From contig JALMQS010000055.1 in NCBI GenBank assembly GCA_024734495.1, forward strand, positions 14,356,930-14,420,929: a DNA stretch of 64,000 nucleotides. Direction: 5' to 3'. Each line of letters starts with the position of its first letter. Position 1 is the first letter of the stretch. Below, piece after piece: positions 23,300 through 33,286 of the stretch. The translations under genes and the position numbers were made by a program. Under the pieces are notes generated by a model that was not told where the DNA came from, ran no database searches, and saw only the letters and a list, made by a program, of their open reading frames with translations. This stretch comes from Forficula auricularia (lineage: Eukaryota > Arthropoda > Insecta > Dermaptera > Forficulidae).

Positions 23300-24995
23300 C
23301 TACAATTGTGAGTTTTTATTCGACAGAGACTTCTTTTACTGAATATAACATAATACTATCCACAACAATGTTCTCATTACAATTTCCCATCTATAGTTCC
23401 AAAAGCTTGTAAAAAATCCAAAAAACATATAATATATAATTTATATAATAATATAATTATAATACCCTAATACAGTGATTCTCAACCTTTTTTTCGTCAC
23501 GGCACACTTTTAATAATTTATAAATTTGACGGCACACTAACAATAAAATAAATTAATAGAATTTTTTTGGTTTATTGATTGATATACCTATAAAATTATC
23601 ATAGGACATTCTGAATTCTGTAAAATGTTACTACCTCTTCAGTTCAAATGATCAAATAAATATTTGGATTAAATGTAGTGTCAATTGATAAAGAAATGTA
23701 AAATAAAATAAATAATTTTCAATTCGGGGCTACCACTGCCTAGCAGCGGCGGCACACTTCAAGAATCTCGCGGCACACTAAAGTTCCGCGGCACAGTGGT
23801 TGAGAATCACTGCCCTAATATATATATGTATATATATTAGGGTAATTCATTTCTGCAAGTTTTTTATAGGTGCTCAAGCAAAATATCAATTAGCATATAG
23901 AAAAAAATTCTCACCAAAAATGAGGTCTTAATTCTAATATCAAGTACCTACTTGTTATTTTAATTTGATTTTTTTTTCATTTAAAATGCATGTAAAATTT
24001 TTTTTTTCAAATTTCTAATGCTCAGCCACATTTCACGATATTGAAAGACGAGTTGTTGTAACTTATAGGGGATTCCATGCTCTTCAAAATTGATTCTCGT
24101 TTTTTATTTTTTATGTAGCGCTGGTTCACCAGTAAGCGCTGTCGAAGTACATTTTTTGAAGAAAATTGTTATTGTTATTTATTATTTTTACTTTTATAAC
24201 AAGTCAGATATCAGAATAAATATAGAAAAGTTCAAAAGGTACAAAAATGTGATGATGATCAATCGAAAAGTTAAATTTAAATACCATTATTTGCCATTTT
24301 TTATCAATTTCTTAAATTTTCACTTATAAAAATTGCTGTAACTCATAAACTATTGGTCGAAGCAACTTGGGTCTAAGGACCTTTTTTGAAGGGGATAAAA
24401 TCTCCTTTAAATACATGTCAATTTTTTTTCCTAATACTTAGCGGTTCGTTCTAAAAAATAAAAAAAATTCACAATTTTCCTCAAAAAATGTACTTCGAGA
24501 GCTCCCACTAGTGAATCAGCGCGAGCTACATAAAAACAACCCAAAAGCAATTTTGAAGAGCATGAAATCCCCTATAAGATAAGACAAGTCATCTTTCAAT
24601 ATCGTGAAATATGGCTGAGCATTGGAAATTTGAAAAAAGAAAAAAAAATTTATATGCATTTTAAATAGAAAAAAATCAAATTAAAATAGTAAGTACTTAA
24701 TATTGGAATTAAAACCTCATCTTTGGTGAGAATTTTTTTTCTGCAGATTGATATTTTGCTTGAACATCTAAAAAAAAACTTTTGCAGAAATGAATCACCC
24801 TAATATATATATTATATGTTTTTTGGATTTTTTACAAGCTTTTATTTGGAACTATAGATGGGAAATTGTAATGAGAACACAATTGTGGATAGTATTATAT
24901 TATTATGCGCTGATGAAAGATAGATGGCTGTCCAAAAATTTATAAATTAGGAAAGAGAGGGATTCAGCCAGTAAAGGAAGCCTCTATCGAATAAA
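23300..24995. mobile_element. Nested long inverted-repeat element
   Basis: The outer arms (about 23,300-23,440 and 24,805-24,995) pair through 'caatttcccatctatagttc' and 'gaactatagatgggaaattg' and further out. The inner arms (about 23,835-24,175 and 24,475-24,800, roughly 330 bases each) pair over 'gctcagccacatttcacgat' and 'atcgtgaaatatggctgagc'. Their terminal block is 'tagggtaattcatttctgca'. The inner loop has only a short frame of no recognised family. A hAT MITE sits between the left outer and inner arms. Confidence 0.7.
23473..23812. mobile_element. hAT-type MITE with perfect 8-bp target duplication
   Basis: The terminal inverted repeats are CAGTGATTCTCAACC and GGTTGAGAATCACTG. The target duplication CCCTAATA is exact on both sides (23,465-23,472 and 23,813-23,820). 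The subterminal 'cggcacac' repeats are typical of this widespread CAGTGxTTCTCAACC hAT type. It is 340 bases long and non-coding. Confidence 0.9.
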
Positions 24996-25087
24996 AAACT
25001 GGGTCATTGGTTCATTCCACACCAAATCATCCAAGAAAAATCAAATTTGTCACCCACCACCTCCGATTTTGATGAAACTGTATTTTT

Positions 25088-25740
25088 TACTTTACCATAC
25101 AGGGTATGGTCAAGTATTGTAATCGTGCATGAAAAAAGAGGTTTTTTTTCCTTCTTTTTTTCAAAATATCTAAAAAACGGCTGAAACTATTTCGATTAAA
25201 AAAATTGAGCGAAACCATGGCATTTCGGTCTACAAAAAAGCTCTAATAAGTGAACATCGAAAAAATTATATTTTTCGAGATAATAATTGTTTTGTCAAAA
25301 TGTCTGTTAGTTAGTCTGTGCGTTACCAAATTTTTGTGGACGAGCTAGCTCAAAAACTAGTTGGAATATGGAAACCAAATTTCACAGGTAGTTTTGGTCC
25401 ATTGAGATTAAGAGCTGATTAAATATTGGTACATATCGACCCAAAATTAAGGGGGGTCAAAAATTAAAAATCTAGGTCGTTTGAGCAAACTCAACCAAAT
25501 TTTGTATACATAATCAGTGGACCCCCAGAAGTCTAAAAATGCAAAAACTAACCGCCCAAAATAGGGGGGGGTCAAAAAATGAAAATCTTGGCCATTTACC
25601 AAACTCAACCAAATTTTGTATACATAATCAGTGGGTCACCAGAAGTCTAAAAATGCAAAAACTAAACTCCCGAAATGGGGGGGGGGGGGGCGGAGGGTCA
25701 AAAAATGAAAATCTTGGCCATTTACCAAACTCTACTACTT
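25088..25740 (-). mobile_element. P-family element, inner end truncated
   Basis: The terminal hairpin ACCATACAGGGTATGGT and the full left half are present in reverse orientation. The sequence then runs through two tandem 'ctaaaaatgcaaaaactaa' blocks separated by G runs and stops before the other terminus. It is non-coding. Confidence 0.7.
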
Positions 25741-25759
25741 TATGTTTATTTGTTTAAAA

Positions 25760-27000
25760 AAAAAATATTTTTTAGCACGAAAAGGTGTTTTACCAAAAAA
25801 TTCATATCTCTATGAGGTAAAGTGATAATTAAGTCTATTTTTTTTTAAATTAATCTACAACATAATTCCTATTTTAAGAAACAACAAAATACTTGGCTTT
25901 TTATTTGATTTAGTCTATAAAAATATTTTTAATTAAACTATTTTTTTTTACTAATACTCTTGAGTTTTATAGGTAAGTACACATTATAAATTAAACAACA
26001 AATAGATAAAATGTTGTATTAAAATATATAATAACAATTATAATAAAAATTGTGGTGCATTTTTTTTTCTATATGCATCATATGATTTAAAACAATTTAT
26101 AGACATATATAATAAATGAATGAGGTTAATGCATAATCTTAATAGAATTGAAATTCATAAATAGAGCTTACTTTTGTGATGGGCTCGAGTATAAAATCCA
26201 GTATTCCTTATGTTGTTGAGCTTGAGCTAGCTTTCATATTTTCCTTGCACCGATGATTTTTTATTAAGATTAATGCCGACCAATTTCTAAAAAATATGAT
26301 TCATCATCAGGTAATTTTGAATTAAATAATGATTTATTTGTCTAAGGTCTAAGCGATTACATGGTATTGCCTAGGTCAGGAAAATAAAGAATTCAGAATA
26401 TCATTTTTTCAAAAATATAAAGTTATATATAATAAATACCGGATATTTAAGGTAAATGTTCCAAATTGTGACACTTTCAACTTGAAATAACATTATTAAG
26501 AAATGCAGAATATTGTTTGAATAAATAAATATATGAATATGTAGGTCCATTTATCTACTTTGTCGTCAACTAAAAATATATTATTCTTTACAAACTGAAA
26601 TGCATAGGGCTGAATTCCTTTTCCGCTAGCTGTTACTTTCGTCTTGACTTTGTTCGTGTTCAGAGTGTAACCTTAGAAAAGTGCACCACCAAAATAGTGG
26701 ATAACTCATCAAAAAAATCATTTTTTTGCTGAGAATATTGTTTTGATAGTAAGATATATATATATATATACATTCTAGTTAGTTTATGTTAGAAAATATG
26801 TCTAATTAATAAATATTAGGGTGTCAGGTTTTGGTACATGAAAATATACTCTGGGCCAAACTCTGACATGCCTGTCAAATTTGCAATCATGAATAAATAT
26901 GCCATGATCCTAATTCTGACACTATTATTCTAGTGCTTTAACCATTTAAACGTTGTCTTTTTTGACCTCAAACGTCTGTAACTAATAAAAAAAGTTTAGG
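25760..27000. other. AT-rich non-coding stretch
   Basis: I see no gene. There is a short (TA)n tract near 26,755-26,770. No exon-like frame with supporting splice sites was found. Confidence 0.4.
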
Positions 27001-27137
27001 GAAAGCTGTGTTGGTTTATAGTGAAACATATTAACACAGGAATTATTTAACGGGTTATAGTGGTGTTCACAAAGAGAAATAAAATTAAAAAAATTAAAAA
27101 ATCTTTTAAATTATTTTGGAGATTTTTTTTTTATTTA

Positions 27138-27180
27138 TCTCTATACATATTTCGGGCTATGAACCCTTCATCAGGAGAAT
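27138..27180 (-). ncRNA. Hammerhead-like motif, left arm of E3
   Basis: On the minus strand: CTGATGA (27,174-27,168), stem II GGGTTCATAGCCC, GAAA (27,153-27,150), then a short self-complementary stem III segment and an NUH-type site. A GAG strand can pair with the CTC preceding the core. It is the mirror of the plus-strand motif. Confidence 0.55.
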
Positions 27181-27194
27181 TCAGTTTTCTGTTA

Positions 27195-27239
27195 AACCTC
27201 CTGATGAAGGGTTCATAGCCCGAAATATGTATAGAGATA
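27195..27239 (+). ncRNA. Hammerhead-like motif, right arm of E3
   Basis: CTC (27,198-27,200), CTGATGA (27,201-27,207), stem II AGGGTTCATAGCCC, GAAA (27,222-27,225), stem III ATATGTAT, then a UA candidate cleavage site and GAG (27,234-27,236) closing stem I. All core residues of the hammerhead consensus CUGANGA and GAAA are present. Activity is untested. Confidence 0.55.
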
Positions 27240-27398
27240 AATAAAAAAATAAAAAATCTCCAAAATAATTTAAAAGATTTTTTAATTTTTTTAATTTTAT
27301 TTCCTCTTTGTGAAACACCACTATAACCCGTTAAATAATTCCTGTGTAATAAAAAAAGAATAAAGAAAGAAAAAATACAGTCAGTAATCACGTCCACT

Positions 27399-27755
27399 AA
27401 ATGGAGAAATTACCATTTGAAGAAAGAAAATGAAAAATTGAAGAAAGAAGAAGAGAAGCAAGAGAGGAAAAGAATCAGGTATGAGAAAAAAAAGCACGAA
27501 AATTAAAAGGACGCTGTTATAGACGATAAAGAAGAAAGTGGTGAAGATCTGCAAATCAACATGAATGACTACGTACTCGTCAAATATATGGGCGATATGT
27601 ACCCCGGAATTGTAGAAGAAATGTATGACGATAATGCATTAGTAAGTGTAATGGAAAAATGTGGACAATTTAGATGGAGATGGCCAAAAGAAAAGGATTC
27701 TCTACCGTACGAGTTTTCAGATATCACAAAAAAATTTCTGCTCCCATTCCTATAA
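27399..27755 (+). pseudogene. Fragment of an unrecognised protein, possibly transposon-related
   Basis: A 64-codon frame (27,561-27,755) encodes MNDYVLVKYMGDMYPGIVEE, then a WRWP block and YEFSDITKKF. The frame continues upstream as an acidic linker (DDKEESGEDLQIN) to a stop, beyond which lies lysine/glutamate-rich sequence. The hydrophobic-aromatic pattern suggests a small barrel such as a Tudor or PWWP-like module at a protein's C-terminus; this is inference only. No introns are visible, so it may be a retrocopy or a transposon gene remnant. The start codon is arbitrary. Confidence 0.4.
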
Positions 27756-28164
27756 ATAAAAGAGACATTTATAAAGTCAAAGAAATGTGTTTAGAATAAT
27801 TATTTAAATATGTACATGTTTTAATTCCAATAAATTAACAGTACCTGGAGCCACCGAGCGATGCTCGGTAACCCCTGACCCCCCTCCCGAAACCACACAC
27901 CTCGCCCCCACCCCACCCCAACCGCTCTTCCCACCCATGGATCCTCCACAACTGCACCCCCACATCCATCCCCATCCCGCACCCAGTTTTTGCATTTCTA
28001 GCTTTCTAGTGGTCCACATATTATGTGTATATTTGTTTACTCGTACACCAATTTGCCCACATTCGTTCATATTGATAAACATTATAAAAAATAAATCGGA
28101 AAATAATAATAAAAAAATAATCGTATAGGATCTAAAATAAAAACATAAAATTAAATAAGATTTG

Positions 28165-28750
28165 TTTCCAAGTTATATAAAAAAAAGCCACTTCAACCAC
28201 TTTATTTGTAAACACACCTGTTTTGTTATGATTTAGAAACCTGTTAATTAAAAACAAAAAAATCCTAATTTTAATATAATTTAATAATATTTGGTATAAA
28301 GTATTAGTGGGTTTTAAAATTAAAAAACCAATTAAAAATAAAAGATAATTAAAAAAAATGCAAACAAACTTTTGTATTGAGATTTTCATCTATCAATAAT
28401 TATTTTAATTAATAAAAGATTTGTCGAGGTCCAGACCTAGCCAGATCGCTTTCTCATCCTCAAAACTTGTTAATAGAATTTGTTTCATCAAAATCGGTGG
28501 AGCCGTTTTCCAAGTTATATAAAAAAAGCCACTTCAACCACTTTATTTGTAAACACACCTGTTTTGTTATGATTTAGACACCTGTTAATTAAAAACAAAC
28601 AAAAAATTCCTAATTTTAATATAATGTATTAATATATTTGCTATAACCTATTAGTGGGTTTAAAAATTAAAAATAAAAGATAATTGAAAAAAATGTAAAC
28701 AAACTTATTTATTGACATTTTCATCTATCAATAATTACTTTAATTAAGAA
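28165..28750. repeat. Direct tandem repeat, ~345-bp period
   Basis: 'gccacttcaaccactttatt' recurs at about 28,187 and 28,530, followed by near-identical sequence including 'cacctgttttgttatgattt'. This gives one full unit (about 28,165-28,509) and most of a second. It is non-coding. Confidence 0.75.
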
Positions 28751-28759
28751 AAGATCAAT

Positions 28760-29580
28760 TAAGATATATTTTATTTATATATAATATACAATTTTTGCTC
28801 GTTTAATAAGAGTAGGTAGATAGATATAAACAATTAGTCATACTTTTTAATAATAACAAACTAACAAAACATTCTATGTCAGAATTGAGACCAACAGAAA
28901 TGTTTAATGTCAGAATTTGGTACAAAAATTTGTAATGCATTTAATTAATTTTTGCGCAATATAATATACTTAATATGGGTAAAACTTAAACAAAATGAAA
29001 TAAAAATCTTCAATTTCATTAAAAAAATTATCAGATTTTTTCGTCATTATATATAGGTATTTTGTCGTACGTTCAAGTGGTATTAGCTCTTATAGTGTCA
29101 GAATTTGGTACATTTACCTTATACAATAAAATTAGTCCAAATATGGAAAAAAATAGTAATTTTACTGTAATACAATATAATTGCTAAAAACTAGGAATAA
29201 TAAAAGTATTTAATTGAAAGAATACCTATTACTTGATCCTGAATTATATATTATTTTGGATATAAATAAACACTTGTTGGGGCTAATGAATTCACACCCC
29301 ACTAATACACTAAAGAGAATAATTAATTAGTATTACTAAAAAATATAAATTTTATTATAATAAATAGAATCTAAATGTCATTTTAATAAAAGATGGCTGA
29401 CCCGCTGAAGGCTGAGTTGCAATGAGCGGCCGGCGAGCGCGCTAGTGAACCCGAATGAATCCGGACGGCTACGAATATTTCCGAACAAAAATTGGAATAA
29501 ATTCAAATTTCAAAATAAATTAATACTATCTATTTTTTTCTAAAATACATGTCCGGTTACACAATATCTATAATTATATA
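28760..29580. other. AT-rich stretch with a short GC-rich island
   Basis: No gene is seen. A GC-rich island of about 75 bases (29,395-29,475, containing 'gagcggccggcgagcgcg') contrasts sharply with the surrounding AT-rich DNA. I cannot assign it. Confidence 0.4.
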
Positions 29581-29582
29581 AA

Positions 29583-30504
29583 TTGACACGTTCTGGTGTG
29601 GCCATCCACTTGACTTTACCATACAACCTGGCCTTTCTTTTATATTTAATATTTAATAAAATTATTTATAATCATAGTTTTTGTATTTTTAGACTTCTGG
29701 GGGCTCACGGATTATGTATACAAAATTTTGTTGAGTTTGGTTCATGGGCCTATATTTCCCTTCTTGGCCCTACACTCCCCCCTTTTGGCGGTTAGTTTTG
29801 CATTTTTAGACTTCTGGAGGTCCACTGATTATTGGTTGAGTTTAGTACAAAGGGCCTATAGTTTTATTTTATGACCCTACACCCTCCCCCCCCATTTTTG
29901 GTGGTTAGTTTTTACATTTTTAGACTTCTGGGGGTCCACTGATTATGTATACAAAATTTGGTTGAGTTTGAACAAATGCCCTAGATTTTTAATTTTTAAC
30001 CCCCTTAATTTTGGGCCGATATGAACCAAAATCTAATCAGCTCTTAATCTCAATGGACCAAAACTACGTGTGAAATTTGGTTTTGATATATCACTCTAGT
30101 TTTTGAGCTAGCTCGTCCACAAAAATTTGGTAACGCACAGACTAACTAACAGACATTTTACAAAACAGTTAAGTATTATCTCGAAAAATATAATTTTTTC
30201 GATGTTCACTTATTAGGGATTTTTTGTAGACCCAAATGACCTGGTTTTGCCCAATTTTTTTTTATAAAAATAGTTTCAGCCGTTTTTGAGATATTTCGAA
30301 AAAAGAAGCAAAAAATAAAACACTTTTTTCATGTAATAATAAAACTAAGATACGAGGTAGGTTTCACAAAAAAGGTGAAACCTACCTCGTATCTTAGTTT
30401 TATTATTATATTAAAATGTTTCACCTAGAACCAACACCGAACTCCTTAAAACTTTTTTCATGCACGATTACAATACTTGACCATAGCCTGTATGGTAAAA
30501 TTAT
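29583..30504 (+). mobile_element. P-family element with inserted E-family piece
   Basis: The left edge 'gacacgttctggtgtggcc' and ACTTTACCATACAACCTGG and the right end ACCATAGCCTGTATGGT are both present. Near its right end it is split by a 120-base palindromic E-family fragment (30,327-30,456). Confidence 0.75.
30327..30456. mobile_element. E-family palindromic remnant without core (E4)
   Basis: The sequence 'taagatacgaggtaggtttc' is followed within a few bases by its exact complement. It ends in 'tgtttcacctagaaccaaca', the shared E-family terminus. The hammerhead-like part is missing, presumably deleted. Confidence 0.7.
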
Positions 30505-30679
30505 AAGGAATAACATTCATACCTTTTTTCTGAAATTTCTTTATTGTTCGATTGTTTCAATATACAGGTACCTCTTTTGCATGTTGCCTGGTTCTCTAAA
30601 AATACAAAATAACTTGAAGTTGAGAAATTTTACTTCAAAATAAATAAATAAAACATATTTTTTCTTCCTTTTTTTTTTA

Positions 30680-31035
30680 TTTTATCAAACATGGTCAAGT
30701 ATTGTAGGTGTGCATGATAAAAGTGGATTTTTTTCCATCGTTTTTTCGAACATTTCTCAAAAACGGCTTAAACTATTTTATTAAAAAAAAAAATTGAGTT
30801 AAACCATGAGTGTTTTGCTCTACAAAAAAGCCTTAATAGTGAACATCGAAAATAGAGATATTAATTATTTTGTCAAAATGTGTCCTAGTACGCAGCCAAA
30901 TTTGGTGTGCGCTCTAGTTAATAAACTACTCTGAATATTAAAACGAAATTTCACATGTACATTCTTATTTACATTTAGATTAAGAGCTGATAAGATATTG
31001 GTTAAAATAGAACCAAAAATTAAGGTTGGTGGCTC
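30680..31035 (-). mobile_element. Decayed P-family fragment
   Basis: It carries the internal order of the P family in reverse ('atggtcaagtattgtagg', 'aaaacggcttaaactatt', 'tgtcaaaatgtg') with many substitutions and no intact terminal repeat. Confidence 0.55.
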
Positions 31036-31239
31036 TTAAAAAATAAAAATTTTCAAACTAAAAAAAACCAAGAAAACTAAAATTACTATAAAAGAAACCT
31101 ATAATAAAAAGTAATTATTTTTTTCATAGGCTGATTTTTTTGAGGGGGGGGGTTCCAAAAAATACAAAAATCAATTCAACTCCTAGAGCCTTTGATCAAT
31201 TTGTACGAAATTTCGCATATGCACCCTAGTTAGATCTAG

Positions 31240-31790
31240 ACGCTATTTTACCCAATTTCTTATACTGTATAAGGCTCAAATTAGTCCCTGTCTCGAATAT
31301 GGCTCTCATCTGTGGAGGGGTGCCTCCAAGCATTGCTACACTGGATGCAATTCAGAAGCGAGGAATTAAACTAATAGGAGACCTGGCCCTAACTAACTCA
31401 CTCTATTCCCTGGCTTACCGAAGAACAGTTTCTGCCCTTTCCCTGTACTACAGGTACTATCATGGTGTCTGTTCAGTAGAGCTGAAATCAATTATCCCCC
31501 CCCCCCCTATGGCCTCTTTGCGAGAAACACGAGACTTTCGAACGCTCAGCACCCCTTCGCTGTCAAATTGGATAAAAATCGAACCAACGCTTTCGCCAAT
31601 TCTTTTATCCTTATGACGTCCAGAGACTGGAACTCGCTTCCAGCTACCGTCTTCTCCGCGACTTTTAATCTTCAGCTGTTTAAGAGCCCCATCTACAGTC
31701 ACCTTCGACTCCTAGCCAGCCCATAAAATCTCCCCTTTTTCTTCTTTTTCACGATGGTGGGAGCAACCCAACCCAACCCATTAGTTTGTA
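31240..31790 (+). mobile_element. 5'-truncated Jockey/CR1-type LINE fragment
   Basis: Reading starts in the region LILYKAQISPCLEYGSHLW, shifts frame after GASKH and continues as ATLDAIQKRGIKLIGDLAL, YYRYYHGVCSVELKSIIPP and, in another frame, the LQLFKSPIYSHLRLL-type C-terminus. It ends in a short 3' UTR. A poly(C) tract lies inside the IIPP codons (31,497-31,507). It is closely related to the 21.5 kb fragment. Confidence 0.75.
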
Positions 31791-32184
31791 TTTTACATCC
31801 TTGCGCCATGTTTCAGCTTTCTAACTTGAAACTTTTGCCGATATAAAATATTAGGCTCGAATTTAATCAAAATCTAAACAGCTCTTAATCTCAATGCATA
31901 AAAACTACATGTGGAATTTCGTTTTGATATTCAGACTATTTTTTGAGCTAGAGGGTACAGAAAATTTGATAACTAACGTACTAACAGACATTTTGACAAA
32001 ATAATTAATATCTCGTAAAATAAAATTTTTCGATGTTCACTCTTTAGGGCTTTTTTGTAGATCAAAACACCACGGTATTGTTCAATTTTTTTTATCAAAA
32101 TAATATCCGCCGTTTTTGAGATATTTTGAAAAATCGGAACAAAAAAACAACACTTTTTTCATGCACGATTACAATACTTGACCA

Positions 32185-32349
32185 CCAGGTGTGAACCGCG
32201 ACCTAATATCGTGTACACCTACTTCCACTTCCACTTTCATTTCCAAGTAGAAGACAATAGATGAAGCGGTATTATCTAATGAATTCCAAAATAATTCCAC
32301 ATAATTCCAAAGACGTGTACACCTAATTCCATTCGCGGCTTACCCCTCG
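32185..32349. mobile_element. hAT-type MITE (165 bp) with 8-bp target duplication
   Basis: The ends are CCAGGTGTGAACCGCG and CGCGGCTTACCCCTCG. The flanking 8-mer CTTGACCA occurs on both sides (32,177-32,184 and 32,350-32,357) and splits the P-family sequence 'cttgaccata'. A sister copy lies at 46,858-47,021. Confidence 0.85.
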
Positions 32350-32654
32350 CTTGACCATATCCTGTATGGTAAAGTAAAAAAAATGTCTAAAATAAAAAAA
32401 TCATCAAATCATTTCATGGGAAATTTTAATCATTTGCAGCTAATGAGCTGAAATGTGGCATGATAGCTTATATTTTACATCCTTGCGCCATGTTTCAGCT
32501 TTCTAACTTGAAACATTTGCCGATATAAAAATTTTGCAAAGTGTGTGAAATGTCTTGAAAATACTGTTTCTACTTTTTTCTCCAATTTCTCGTTTTAAAA
32601 TTAACAATAATTGTAAAATATTTAATTTTATTTATTTTCTGAGAAAGACGGACT

Positions 32655-32935
32655 GGTAAGCGAAATAAGTAGGTTATAATGAAAGGCAGAGTCTATAAAT
32701 TATTTAAATTTTATTCAATTTCCGACGTTTCGGAGACTTTTTCTCTCCTTCTTCAGGGTATTGAATAGATATTGTAATATTGTTGCTATCACTGAAAGGA
32801 GAGACAAATGGGAGTTATACTCACCCATCAATAACTATTCAATAACCTTAAGAAGGAGAGAAAAAAGTTTTTGAAACTTCGGAAATTGAATAAAATTTAA
32901 ATCATTTATAGACTGCCTTTCATTATAAACTACTT
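32655..32935. mobile_element. D-family palindrome with hammerhead-like core
   Basis: The left arm carries 'tttccgacgtttcggagac' and the right arm a decayed mirror ('cttaagaaggagag' and 'gaaacttcgg'). The asymmetric tail 'agaaagacggactgg' is on the left side, as in the 0.7 and 46.3 kb copies. Confidence 0.7.
32715..32765 (-). ncRNA. Hammerhead-like motif, D family at 32.7 kb
   Basis: Minus strand: CTGAAGA (32,756-32,750), a GGAGA...TCTCC stem II, GAAAC (32,731-32,727), GTC (32,726-32,724). Stem I can form with CC/GG next to the core and ATTCAAT/ATTGAAT further out, separated by a small internal loop. Confidence 0.5.
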
Positions 32936-33126
32936 ATATTGTAAAATATTGTTTTTTAATTAAAGGACAAGAAAAGAAAGTGAAAGTAGTATGGTACTGA
33001 GTACAATTTATTAATTGTATAGTATTATATAATTATAAAAATAGTTTCAGCCATTTTTGAGATATTTTGAAAAAAACGAAGAAAAAAACACTTTTTTCAT
33101 GCACGAATATAATACTTGGCCATACC

Positions 33127-33286
33127 TTAGTAGCACAATGTTTCTAACTATATAGTAACTATATGGTCTATATAGTTACTATATAGTTGTTTCAACTCAT
33201 AACTATATAGTTGTTTCAACTATATAGTAACTATATAGGCACCATATAGCTACTAATATACTTTGAAATACTGTGCTCTACTAGGG
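33127..33286. mobile_element. Small MITE with AT-rich palindromic centre
   Basis: It interrupts the P-family terminus ACCATACC/CTGTATGG. The ends TTAGTAGCACAATGTTTC and GAAATACTGTGCTCTACTA are imperfect inverted repeats, and TACC is repeated on both flanks (33,123-33,126 and 33,287-33,290). The centre is repeats of 'actatatagt'. The superfamily is not assigned. Confidence 0.6.

Larger units (their letters stand above)
27001..27347. mobile_element. E-family palindrome with two hammerhead-like cores (E3)
   Basis: Arms of about 130-140 bases (27,034-27,175 and 27,199-27,347) are nearly perfect complements around a small loop. One side has an extra asymmetric end, 'tgttggtttatagtgaaaca' (27,009-27,028), absent from the other side. 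Each arm carries a hammerhead-like motif, on opposite strands. With flanks the total length is about 350 bases. It has no coding capacity. Confidence 0.8.
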
